Below, piece by piece: positions 6,615-15,030 of a DNA stretch of 17,521 nucleotides; the stretch's first letter is position 1; each line of letters begins with the position of its first letter. The translations under genes and the position numbers were made by a program. This DNA comes from an uncultured Roseburia sp. (GTDB lineage: Bacteria; Bacillota; Clostridia; Lachnospirales; Lachnospiraceae). Location of the stretch: NCBI GenBank assembly GCA_934307185.1, contig CAKRCJ010000013.1, positions 1-17,521 of the forward strand. Reading direction: 5' to 3'. The notes beneath the pieces were generated by a model. It did no database searches, was not told where the DNA came from, and saw only the letters and a list, made by a program, of their open reading frames with translations.

Positions 6615-9032
6615 ATGAATCGAGGTTTATGGAGAAAGGCAATGGCTGTTACGCTTTCGGCAGCAATGACAGCAGGACTTGCAGCCTGCGGAGGAGGAAG
6701 CGGCAGAAGCACAGACAGCAGCAAGGCGCATTATTTTAAGGCAGATTATTTAAGTGATTTACCGGACAGCTTTAATGATACAGTGAATGCAATTCAGTTT
6801 AAGGGTGATACGATGTATTACCTGGCAAATAATGAAGATTATTCCAAGGTAGGTGTATATACTTATAATCTTGTATCCAAAGAAGGAAATTTAATTTACG
6901 AGACAGAACAGGATTCGGGAGACAGTTATAGTTATATTAATAATTACGGAATAGATACTGATGGAAATGTTTATCTGGATATTTACCGTTCCGCAGTGGA
7001 TGAGTCAAGCGTGACAGAGGATTATTCAACTGCAACATTAGATGACGTTTTGGATTACTTTGTGAGCCAGTGGGGTTATAGTGAAGAAGAAGCGGAAAAT
7101 GACTGGAAGGACTATTATGAAGACCAGTATAAAGAGGATGACGGAACAGTAAACTACGGCAGATTTTTAATGAGCCAGAATGCTGCACGTATTACTACAA
7201 ACAGTATCTGTAAGGTAGACACTTCCGGTAATGTCGTTTTCCAGATGGATATCGAGCCTTCTGAGGGTGCAGAAACAAATGTGAATGCGATTGCAGTGGA
7301 TAAGGACGGTAATCTTTATCTTTCTGTGAATACCTGGGCTTCAAGCGGAGACAGTGTAATGAGTTCTGATGAGTACTATACATTAGTGCTGGATAAAGAC
7401 GGCAATGAAAAAGGAAAAATTCCGTCCGATGGTTACTATTCGCTTATAACATTAGCAGATGGAACGGTTGCAACGACCGGATATGGGGATAATGGTTATC
7501 AGCTCATTCCATTAGATGCAGCCTCTATGAAAGAACAGACAGAGAAGGCAATTGATGTTCCTTCGGATACCATTTCTGTTTTAGATGAAAAAAATATTCT
7601 GATTACAGATGGAAATACAGTTTATAAATATAATCTGGACTCCAAAGAAAAAGAAGAGTATTTTAACTGGATGGACTGCAATATTTCAAGCTCTTATGTA
7701 AGCAGCTACGGTGTTTTATCAGATGGAACAATTGCAGCTTATATCCAGAACTGGAATTCTTCCGGTAACCAGACAGAGATTGCGGTTATCAAAGAAGTAG
7801 ATAAGAGCGAAATTGCGGATATGAAACATCTGAATTTTGTATGTATGTGGACAGATTCTGATTTGCAGGAAAAAATTATTAATTTTAATAAGAGCCAGGA
7901 TAAATATCATATTAATTTAAAGAGCTATGGAGAGGGAACCGACGATTATTCGGATGCCTATAATAATTTTACAACGGCAATTACTTCAGATAATAATATT
8001 GATATGATTTTATTTAATGACTATTCACAGACGATTAATTTTGTATCCAAAGGAATGAATGCAGATTTATATGAATTAATTGATAATGATCCGGATCTTT
8101 CAAGAGATGATTTCCTTCCGAATATTCTCAGTGCGTGTGAATATGATGGAAAGCTTGCATTCCTTCCGACAACCTTCTCTTTACAGACCGTTATCGGTAA
8201 AGCAGATGATGTTGGAACAACACCGGGCTGGACCATTGATGACATGAAAGCATTACTTGCTTCAAAGCCGGAGGGAACACAGTTATTTACCGGAATGGAC
8301 AGAACAACAGCACTTACTACGTTAATGAATCTTGGCTATAATGATTTTATTGACTGGGAGAATGCAACCTGTAATTTTGACAGCCAGGAATTTATTGATG
8401 TGTTGGAATTTGCAAATATGTTCCCGGAAGAGTATGAGTGGAGCGAAGATGCAGAAGACAGCAGTGTGCTTATGAGCCAGGGAAGACAGCTGTTAGATAC
8501 TTATTATCTTTCTGATTTTGAACAGGTACAGATTTACCGTGCTATCTTTGGCGGGGATGTCACCTTTATCGGTTATCCGACGACAGAAGGAAACGGTGCA
8601 ATGTTAAGCCTTAACAGTCCAATCGGTATTTCGAAAAACTGTGATGATGTAGAAGGTGCATGGCAGTTCTTACGCACCCTTTATCTGCCGGATAAGAGCA
8701 GTGACGATAATGCTTATTCTTATGGATTTTCTGTAAGAAAAGACAAATTTGAAAAATATTGTACAGATGCAATGAAAAAGAACGAAAATGGCGGCAGCAG
8801 CTGGTCCTGGGGTGATTTTGAAATCGAAATTCAGCCGGCAACACAGGAAGAGGTAGACCAGGTAAAAGACCTTGTTTATAATACAACAGCAGTAGCCGGT
8901 GCAGTATCTGACGATATTACCAATATTATTACAGAAGAAGCAGCAGCATACTTCTCCGGACAGAAATCAGCAGAGGATGTTGCAGGAATTATTCAGAGTC
9001 GAATGCAGGTGTATTTAAGTGAAACAAAATAA
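6615..9032 (+). CDS. Sugar ABC transporter substrate-binding lipoprotein with N-terminal propeller-like region
   Basis: This 805-residue lipoprotein has a basic N-terminus, a hydrophobic stretch and a lipobox, GLAAC (lipidated C25), followed by a Gly/Ser-rich linker. From about residue 403 to the end it reads as a family-1 extracellular solute-binding protein, with the usual NSPIGISKNCDDVEGAW near the ligand cleft. That domain alone would be about 400 residues. The preceding 375 residues are an addition: they contain recurring beta-blade elements of the form D-x-DGN-hydrophobic-Y (DTDGNVYLDI near 114, DKDGNLYLSV near 229, LADGTVATTG near 280, LSDGTIAAYI near 368), suggesting a beta-propeller. 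A Glu/Asp/Tyr-rich insert lies near 130-185. The GGGAGG ribosome site at 6602-6607 is strong. Two permease genes follow with overlap, so it feeds them. The ligand is inferred from the neighbouring galactan enzymes. Confidence 0.9.
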   Translation: MNRGLWRKAMAVTLSAAMTAGLAACGGGSGRSTDSSKAHYFKADYLSDLPDSFNDTVNAIQFKGDTMYYLANNEDYSKVGVYTYNLVSKEGNLIYETEQDSGDSYSYINNYGIDTDGNVYLDIYRSAVDESSVTEDYSTATLDDVLDYFVSQWGYSEEEAENDWKDYYEDQYKEDDGTVNYGRFLMSQNAARITTNSICKVDTSGNVVFQMDIEPSEGAETNVNAIAVDKDGNLYLSVNTWASSGDSVMSSDEYYTLVLDKDGNEKGKIPSDGYYSLITLADGTVATTGYGDNGYQLIPLDAASMKEQTEKAIDVPSDTISVLDEKNILITDGNTVYKYNLDSKEKEEYFNWMDCNISSSYVSSYGVLSDGTIAAYIQNWNSSGNQTEIAVIKEVDKSEIADMKHLNFVCMWTDSDLQEKIINFNKSQDKYHINLKSYGEGTDDYSDAYNNFTTAITSDNNIDMILFNDYSQTINFVSKGMNADLYELIDNDPDLSRDDFLPNILSACEYDGKLAFLPTTFSLQTVIGKADDVGTTPGWTIDDMKALLASKPEGTQLFTGMDRTTALTTLMNLGYNDFIDWENATCNFDSQEFIDVLEFANMFPEEYEWSEDAEDSSVLMSQGRQLLDTYYLSDFEQVQIYRAIFGGDVTFIGYPTTEGNGAMLSLNSPIGISKNCDDVEGAWQFLRTLYLPDKSSDDNAYSYGFSVRKDKFEKYCTDAMKKNENGGSSWSWGDFEIEIQPATQEEVDQVKDLVYNTTAVAGAVSDDITNIITEEAAAYFSGQKSAEDVAGIIQSRMQVYLSETK

Positions 9033-9912
9033 GAAAAAAAGAAAGAAAGCATTGTTAAATCAAAAGCTGGTGTCAGGGGCATTCCTGGCACCAAGCGTTC
9101 TGGGAGTACTGATTTTTTTCGTACTCCCGTTTCTTGTAGTTATTTATTTTTCTTTTGTGGATAACCCGGTGTCCAAAAGGTTTGTCGGGTTGACAAATTA
9201 TATAAATGTAATCCAAAATACTGCGTTTCGGACCGCAGTTGGAAATACGCTGTTTTTTTCCATTGTTGCAGTTCCTCTGGCAGTTATCCTTGGAATGGCA
9301 CTGGCTTTTTTGCTTGATGCCGGTATTCCGTTAAAAAGCGAATTGCGGAGCTGCTTTTTAACACCTCTTATGGTGCCGACGGCTTCGATTGTTTTAATCT
9401 GGCAGGTTCTGTTTGATTATAATGGAGTAGTGAATGTTGCAATTCAGAAATTCGGTGGCGGGCAGGTGGACTGGCTGAAATCTTCGTCAGGTCTTTTTGT
9501 CATTATCTTATTATTTCTGTGGAAAAATTTAGGATATAATATGATTTTGTTTTTATCTGCGATGGGAAATATTCCAAATGATATTATTGAGGTTGCGCAG
9601 TTAGACGGGGCAAACCGTTTCCAGATTTTTGTTCATGTGAAGTTAAGATATTTGTCACCGACGATTATGTTTGTCACAATTTTATCCATGATTAATTCTT
9701 TCAAGGTGTTCCGCGAAATTTATCTTCTGACCGGAGAGTATCCTTATGGAGCACTTTATATGTTACAGCATTACATGAATAATACATTTGCTTCTGCAGA
9801 TTACCAGAAACTTTCCACAGCGGCAATTTATATGTCCTTTGTCATGATTGTTATTATGGGATTTTTGTTTTTGGTGGAGCATCACTTTGGAAAGGATTTG
9901 GAAGAAGAATGA
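9019..9912 (+). CDS. Sugar ABC transporter permease, MalF/UgpA type
   Basis: The 297-residue integral membrane protein has a Lys-rich cytosolic N-terminus and about six hydrophobic segments, the first at about 21-45. The EAA loop that contacts the ATPase is EVAQLDGANRFQIF (about 191-204). It forms one half of the membrane channel for an oligosaccharide importer. The start codon is GTG at 9019, 14 bases inside the end of the binding-protein gene, with only a weak AGGTG upstream, so translation is probably coupled. Its stop overlaps the ATG of the second permease in an ATGA arrangement. No ATPase gene lies in the window; Firmicutes commonly use a shared MsmX/MsmK-type ATPase encoded elsewhere. 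Confidence 0.95.
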   Translation: MKQNKKKRKKALLNQKLVSGAFLAPSVLGVLIFFVLPFLVVIYFSFVDNPVSKRFVGLTNYINVIQNTAFRTAVGNTLFFSIVAVPLAVILGMALAFLLDAGIPLKSELRSCFLTPLMVPTASIVLIWQVLFDYNGVVNVAIQKFGGGQVDWLKSSSGLFVIILLFLWKNLGYNMILFLSAMGNIPNDIIEVAQLDGANRFQIFVHVKLRYLSPTIMFVTILSMINSFKVFREIYLLTGEYPYGALYMLQHYMNNTFASADYQKLSTAAIYMSFVMIVIMGFLFLVEHHFGKDLEEE

Positions 9913-10805
9913 AAAAAAAATCAGAACGTAAGAAATTATGTGTCCGGGTTTGCCTTACGGTAATCGCAGTAGTGACGGCATTAATTTTTCTTATGCCGAT
10001 TGTTTTGACAATAAGTAACTCCTTTATGTCAGCTTCTGAGATAACTTCAAATTATGGTTCCATTTTTCAAAAGACGGACACCGGAGGAAAACAGTATATT
10101 TCCCAGACGGTTAATTTAAAATTTATTCCGGATATGGTAACCTTTTCCCAGTATGCAACCGTTTTGTTTAAAAGCCCGGATTACCTTTTAAAATTCTGGA
10201 ATTCCGTGATACTGGTTGTGCCGATCGTTATCTTCCAGCTTGTGGTGGCGGTGCTTGCGGCATATGGTTTTACGAGAACAAAAGGAAAGCTTTCAGCGAT
10301 TGTTTTTTTTGCGTATGTGATTTTGATGATGATGCCGTATCAGGTAACGCTTGTACCAAACTATCTCGTATTAAACTGGATGAAGCTTTTAGATACAAAC
10401 TGGAGCATCTGGCTTCCGGGTATTTTTTCACCGTTTTCGGTTTATCTGATTACAAAATATATGAAACGTATCCCGGTTCCACTCATTGAGGCGGCGGAAA
10501 TTGACGGCGCGAATGAGTTTCAGGTATTTACAAAAATATGTATTCCGATTTGTAAAGGTGTGATTACGACCTGTGCGATTTTGGTGTTTATGGATTACTG
10601 GAATATGGTGGAACAGCCGTTACTGTTTTTTTCCGATACGGATAAATATCCATTATCCATCTTTTTATCCAAAATTAATGCCGGGGAAGTGGGACTTGCA
10701 TTTGCAGTCGCAACCTTTTACATGATACCAAGCCTTTTGATTTTCCTTTATGGGGAAGAACAATTAGTAGAAGGAATTGCATATCAGGGAAGCGTTAAGG
10801 GATAG
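9909..10805 (+). CDS. Sugar ABC transporter permease, MalG type
   Basis: The 298-residue protein is the second channel subunit. It has six likely membrane segments, the first at about 16-38, and the EAA loop EAAEIDGANEFQVF (about 194-207) in the position usual for MalG-type subunits. An extracytoplasmic loop follows the first membrane helix (about 40-95). The ATG overlaps the previous stop codon by four bases and uses GGAAG just upstream. The pairing with the preceding permease and the lipoprotein defines a carbohydrate importer of the CUT1 type. It ends 40 bases before the most likely start of the adaptor gene, without any hairpin terminator between them, so transcription probably continues. 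Confidence 0.95.
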   Translation: MKKKSERKKLCVRVCLTVIAVVTALIFLMPIVLTISNSFMSASEITSNYGSIFQKTDTGGKQYISQTVNLKFIPDMVTFSQYATVLFKSPDYLLKFWNSVILVVPIVIFQLVVAVLAAYGFTRTKGKLSAIVFFAYVILMMMPYQVTLVPNYLVLNWMKLLDTNWSIWLPGIFSPFSVYLITKYMKRIPVPLIEAAEIDGANEFQVFTKICIPICKGVITTCAILVFMDYWNMVEQPLLFFSDTDKYPLSIFLSKINAGEVGLAFAVATFYMIPSLLIFLYGEEQLVEGIAYQGSVKG

Positions 10806-10845
10806 TAAGAGTTAAAAAATGACGATGAAAAAGGAGAGCCGGAGA

Positions 10846-12615
10846 ATGACAAACAGAAAAGATAAGATTAAAAATATTACAATTATATTTTTACTCATAA
10901 TGTTAATACTTACTTTTTTCTCAAATACAATTATGAATTATTCGCTTGTGGAGGTAAGTACAGAGCAGGTGACAAGTGGTTCGATTACTTCAAAGGTACG
11001 CGGAAGCGGTTCGGTAGAAGCAAGCGAAAGCTATTCTGTTACAATTGATGAGACAAGAAAAGTAGCTTCCGTCAATGTGAAAAAAGGAGCGGAGGTAAGC
11101 ACAGGAGATATTTTATTTACTTTAGAAGACTCCGACAGTGACGAGTTAGACACCGCAAAGAAAAGCCTTGTGGATGCGCAGGCTGCATATGAGACAGCAG
11201 TTCTTTCCGCCGGAATTACAGTGGCAGAGCGCCAGAGCATTGAGTCTGGAAAAGGTTCTTCCCTGACACAGAAACAAAATGAGATTGCTGCGGCAAACCA
11301 GAAGATGACAGATGCACAGACAGCAGTGGATAACGCACAGGCAAATGTAGATAAAATTAAAGCACAGATTGATGCAGTAAGTAATTCTTCCGCAGACACA
11401 ACAGCAGAGGAAAAAGCTGTTTTAGAGGCAGATAAGAAAAATAGTGAGGCACAGGATAACCTGACAAGTGCACAGGCTGCTTATACACCGGTAAAAAGTG
11501 AATATGATACGGCACTTGCTAATTTAAACAGCGCACAGGATGCTTATAATGAGGCAAAAGTTGCAGCAGATGCAGCAGAGAAAAGATACAATGAGGCATC
11601 AGAAGCAGATAAAGGTACGGCAAAAACAGAAAAAGACACAGCAGATATGGCACTTGCAACAGCTTCTGTAAAGTTAAGCACCTGTCAGAGTGCTTTTGAT
11701 GCATGCAAAGATAAATTAAGCAGTGTGGAGGAGAGGTATAATTCGGCAGCATCCGCTGCAGCAGACAGCAAAAATGCGTTAAATACAGCAAATTATAATC
11801 TTTCTGTGAAAAAACTCAATGGAAGCAGTACAGCAGAGACAAATAATTTACAGGCACAGCTTAATACAGCTACCGCAGCGCTTACAGATGCAACGACAGC
11901 ACTTACAAATGCGACAAACGATGCGAAAAAGGTTACCGATAAAATTAATGGTGAGGTAACAATTTCCTCCGCTTATAAGACAATGACAGAATTACAGGAA
12001 GAAGTGGATAAATTACAGCAAAAATCAGTTGGCACAGAGATTACTTCCCCAATATCAGGAACAGTTACTGATATTGCAGTCACAGCAGGAAATACCGTAA
12101 ATGCCAGTGATGTGATGATGACAATCCAGCCGGAAAACAAAGCGTTTATTTTACAGTTCTCTGTGACAGAAAACCAGGCGAAAAAGATTAAAACCGGCGA
12201 CAGCGCAGAGGTGTTAAATAACTGGTACGGCAATGATATTTCTGCCACAGTTGCAAGTATCCACAAAGACCCGCAGAACCGTGCAAACAGTATTGTTGTA
12301 TGTGAGATGAAAGGTGATGTTGCGGTTGGAGACAGCTACACATTATCAATCGGGCAGCAGAGTGCAAACTATGATAATATTGTACCGACAAGTGCAATCC
12401 GCGAGGACTCCAATGGAAAGTTTATTTTAATTATAGAGTCTAAGAGCACCCCGCTTGGAAACCGTTATTACGCAAGACGTGTCGATGTTGAGGTGATTAC
12501 TTCGGACGATACAAAATCTGCGGTAACCGGTGCACTCGAAGGATATGAATATGTGATTACAACAACTACCAAACCAATTAAAGAGAATGAACAGGTACGT
12601 CTGGCATCTGAATAA
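10846..12615 (+). CDS. HlyD/MacA-like adaptor (membrane fusion) protein with long helical region
   Basis: I place the start at ATG 10846 (589 residues) because AAGGAG at 10831-10836 is nine bases upstream; an in-frame ATG at 10819 has no ribosome site. One membrane helix spans about 11-30, with the rest outside. The two halves of a lipoyl-type domain are at about 70-93 (VKKGAEVSTGDILFTLE) and 397-428 (SPISGTVTDIAVTAGNTV), followed by beta-barrel and membrane-proximal domains. Between the lipoyl halves lie about 300 residues rich in Ala, Asp, Lys, Thr and Gln, predicted helical and coiled-coil, much longer than in MacA. Adaptors of this kind usually link a MacB-type ABC transporter to extracellular partners. 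Here the next gene has only the MacB extracytoplasmic domain. The importer genes are immediately upstream, so a role coupled to that system is possible but unproven. Confidence 0.9.
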   Translation: MTNRKDKIKNITIIFLLIMLILTFFSNTIMNYSLVEVSTEQVTSGSITSKVRGSGSVEASESYSVTIDETRKVASVNVKKGAEVSTGDILFTLEDSDSDELDTAKKSLVDAQAAYETAVLSAGITVAERQSIESGKGSSLTQKQNEIAAANQKMTDAQTAVDNAQANVDKIKAQIDAVSNSSADTTAEEKAVLEADKKNSEAQDNLTSAQAAYTPVKSEYDTALANLNSAQDAYNEAKVAADAAEKRYNEASEADKGTAKTEKDTADMALATASVKLSTCQSAFDACKDKLSSVEERYNSAASAAADSKNALNTANYNLSVKKLNGSSTAETNNLQAQLNTATAALTDATTALTNATNDAKKVTDKINGEVTISSAYKTMTELQEEVDKLQQKSVGTEITSPISGTVTDIAVTAGNTVNASDVMMTIQPENKAFILQFSVTENQAKKIKTGDSAEVLNNWYGNDISATVASIHKDPQNRANSIVVCEMKGDVAVGDSYTLSIGQQSANYDNIVPTSAIREDSNGKFILIIESKSTPLGNRYYARRVDVEVITSDDTKSAVTGALEGYEYVITTTTKPIKENEQVRLASE

Positions 12616-12635
12616 AATAGAAAGGATTAGTTCCA

Positions 12636-13739
12636 ATGAATACAAAGCAGTACAGAAAAATAATTATAGTGGTGCTTATGGTATGTGCTGCCATTCTATT
12701 TGGCTGTGTGGAGCGGGCTTTTGTAGCGGGACTTTCCACACAGCAGGTTGCATCAGAGTGGTCAGAAAAACAGAATTATGCGCAGATATCATGTTTCTTT
12801 TCCAGGGATGCAGGTATGACAGAAAATCAGATAATGCAGATTGAGCGTTCGCTGCAGACGGCGTTACAGGATGCGTCACAGGATACAGAGGACACAGACG
12901 GAAGAATTTTAGTAGACTGTTACAGCAGACAGGGGCAGCTGACACTTTATTCAGACCGGTCATCGATTACGGCAAGGGCTTTTGGAGTGGGAGGAGATTT
13001 TTTTTCCTTTCATCCGTTAAAACTTTTATCCGGAAATTATTTTGATGGGAATGACTTGAATAAGGATGGGGTTATTATAGACGAAAATGTAGCCTGGCAG
13101 TTATTTGGTTCGAATAATGTCTCCGGGATGCTGGTAGAAATTAATGGTATACAATATCCAATCCGTGGAGTCGTAAAAAGTGACAAAGGATATTTTAGTG
13201 AGGCGGCAGAGGAAGAGAATGCCACGGTTTATGTTTCCCTTGGTATTTTACAGGACAGTTCGCCGGCAGGCAGTACGGAGGATGCATCTGCGGCAGACAA
13301 TACGGATACCACGCTTGATAGTTATGAAGTTCTTATAAAAAATCCGGTGCAGAAATTCGGAGTAAACGCATTAAAGGAGGCACTTGGCTCAGAGAAAGAA
13401 AATTATGAGCTGGTGGAAAATTCTTCCAGATATCATTTGTTAAACCGTTTTTTGGTATTAAGAAATTTCGGAATCCGTTCGATGAATACAAAGATGATTG
13501 TTTTTCCATATTGGGAGAACCGGGCAAAAGCATATGAAGATATTTCAGCATTATTTTTAGTGCTGGAGCTGTTATGTCTTGTTTATCCTGTCATCTTTGC
13601 CGGAAAAATGCTGCATCTGTTGTGGAAGCATAAAGGCGAAATAAAGGATAAGGCATTCACACACGTAAAAGCCGTTGTAAAATATTTTCTCGTATGGATA
13701 AAAAACAGCAGACCAAAGAAAAAATTAAAGGAGCAGTGA
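12636..13739 (+). CDS. Membrane protein with MacB-type extracytoplasmic domain, lacking the FtsX core
   Basis: The 367-residue protein has one N-terminal membrane helix (about 8-25), a large outer domain and a second helix near 303-325, then a Lys-rich cytosolic tail. The middle contains a MacB_PCD signature: GVGGDFFSFHPLKLLSGNYF, DGVIIDENVAWQLFG, and VEINGIQYPIRGVV (about 117-180). A Ser/Thr/Asp/Glu-rich insert lies near 205-228. Full MacB/FtsX permeases have four membrane helices; this one appears to stop after the equivalent of the second, and there is no ATPase gene beside it. GAAAGGA at 12620-12626 gives a good start, 20 bases after the adaptor gene, so the two are likely partners. LFGC at 21-24 is not a good lipobox. 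It may be a scaffold for the adaptor, or work with a permease and ATPase encoded elsewhere. Confidence 0.75.
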   Translation: MNTKQYRKIIIVVLMVCAAILFGCVERAFVAGLSTQQVASEWSEKQNYAQISCFFSRDAGMTENQIMQIERSLQTALQDASQDTEDTDGRILVDCYSRQGQLTLYSDRSSITARAFGVGGDFFSFHPLKLLSGNYFDGNDLNKDGVIIDENVAWQLFGSNNVSGMLVEINGIQYPIRGVVKSDKGYFSEAAEEENATVYVSLGILQDSSPAGSTEDASAADNTDTTLDSYEVLIKNPVQKFGVNALKEALGSEKENYELVENSSRYHLLNRFLVLRNFGIRSMNTKMIVFPYWENRAKAYEDISALFLVLELLCLVYPVIFAGKMLHLLWKHKGEIKDKAFTHVKAVVKYFLVWIKNSRPKKKLKEQ

Positions 13740-13757
13740 AGTTACTGACCCAAATAT

Positions 13758-14942
13758 ATGAAAAAAATTATTTTGTTTGTCGGCGGAGTAGAAACGCTTG
13801 CCTATTTTTCCATACAGATGGGAAATGAGTTTAAGCGGCAGGGCTGCTCAGTGTTTTATTTTGATCTGGAAGATGAATTTAACAGTGCAAAAAAATTGCG
13901 TAAATTCGTAAAAACGGGCGAGACCGTTCTTATTACGTTTAATTTTGAAGGACTCGAAAAGGAAGCGGGAGTTTACAAAGATGGCATTGGTTATGTGTGG
14001 GACGGTTATGGCATTCCGTGTTACAACATTGCAGTGGATCATCCGTATTATTATCATCAGAGACTGGCAGACCTTCCGAAAAAATATTTTCATATTAGTA
14101 TTGACCGTCTGCACGAACAGTATTTTAAGCATTTTTATCCTGAATTTACCCACCGTGGCTTTTTGCCGCTTGCCGGAAGCAGGTTAGCAGGTTTAAATGT
14201 TACAGAAAAAAATAAAAATATCATTATGACCGGAAATTTTACGCCAACTTCGTTCTGTGAACCGTATATTCACTGGATTAATGATGAATATGCCGCTTTT
14301 TATCAGGGAATTATTGATGATATCATTGCACATCCGCACAGAACGGTGGAGGAGACAGCATTAGAGCACTGTGAGCGGGAAATGGGAGAAAATAAATATA
14401 CAGATCTTCGTATGGCGCTCCACCGGATGATTTTTATTGACATTTATGTGAGAAATTATTGGCGTGGGGAAGCGGTAAAGGTACTGACGGATGCCGGACT
14501 TAAGGTAGATGTATATGGAAAGGGCTGGGATGAACTTTCCTGTGCGCATCCAAAAAATCTTATCATGCATCCGCAGGCAACGTCAGCGGAATGTTTACAG
14601 GCAATTGCGGAGTCGAAGGTTTCTTTAAATGTCATGCCGTGGTTTAAAGACGGGGCGCATGACAGGGTATTCAATTCCATTTTAAACAGTACAGTCTGTG
14701 TGACGGATAAAAGTAAATATCTCTGTGAACAACTACAGGAAGGACAAGGTGTATCCTATTACGATTTGGAACATATAGACGAATTGCCGGGAATTGTAGA
14801 AAAGCTGCTGCGGGACGACGCACCGCTTAAAGAGATGTTACAGGAGGGAACTGCTGTCGTAGAACAGAAGCATACCTGGGAAAACCGTGCAAGACAGCTG
14901 CTGGAATGGATAGAGGAGGATGAAAAAAATCACAGATTTTAA
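13758..14942 (+). CDS. CgeB-like glycosyltransferase (GT-B fold)
   Basis: The 394-residue soluble protein has a Rossmann-like N-terminal half beginning KKIILFVGGVETLAYF and a C-terminal half like the Glyco_trans_1_2 domain of CgeB-type enzymes. The diagnostic part is VDVYGKGW (about 250-257), HPQATSAECLQAIAESKVSL, then GAHDRVFNSILNSTVCVTD (about 299-317), where the nucleotide-sugar donor is held. A DHPYYYHQRL stretch near 94-103 is typical of this subfamily. It has no membrane segment. The donor and acceptor cannot be named; relatives modify spore coat, flagellin or surface polymers. The ATG at 13758 has no close ribosome site (AAAGGAG lies about 25 bases upstream), and an in-frame TGA at 13746 rules out an earlier start. 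It follows the MacB-domain gene by 18 bases and seems to end the operon. Confidence 0.85.
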   Translation: MKKIILFVGGVETLAYFSIQMGNEFKRQGCSVFYFDLEDEFNSAKKLRKFVKTGETVLITFNFEGLEKEAGVYKDGIGYVWDGYGIPCYNIAVDHPYYYHQRLADLPKKYFHISIDRLHEQYFKHFYPEFTHRGFLPLAGSRLAGLNVTEKNKNIIMTGNFTPTSFCEPYIHWINDEYAAFYQGIIDDIIAHPHRTVEETALEHCEREMGENKYTDLRMALHRMIFIDIYVRNYWRGEAVKVLTDAGLKVDVYGKGWDELSCAHPKNLIMHPQATSAECLQAIAESKVSLNVMPWFKDGAHDRVFNSILNSTVCVTDKSKYLCEQLQEGQGVSYYDLEHIDELPGIVEKLLRDDAPLKEMLQEGTAVVEQKHTWENRARQLLEWIEEDEKNHRF

Positions 14943-14995
14943 GCATAAAGAGCGAAAATTTCAAAAATCAAATGCAGATTTCCGGCATAAAACGG

Positions 14996-15024
14996 TTGCA
15001 TTTTACACATAATGAGGGTATAAT
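14996..15024 (+). promoter_or_regulatory. Promoter of the T-box leader and serS
   Basis: TTGCAT (14996-15001) and a perfect TATAAT (15019-15024) are separated by 17 bases. Transcription would start near 15031, exactly before the first paired strand of T-box stem I. Confidence 0.85.
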
Positions 15025-15030
15025 GTCGGA

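Noticed and set aside
10819..10845. Earlier ATG for the adaptor protein
   Set aside because: No ribosome site precedes it, while AAGGAG is ideally placed for 10846.
12696..12707. Possible lipobox at LFGC in the MacB-domain protein
   Set aside because: Phe at the -2 position is atypical and the preceding helix fits a plain membrane anchor like that of MacB.
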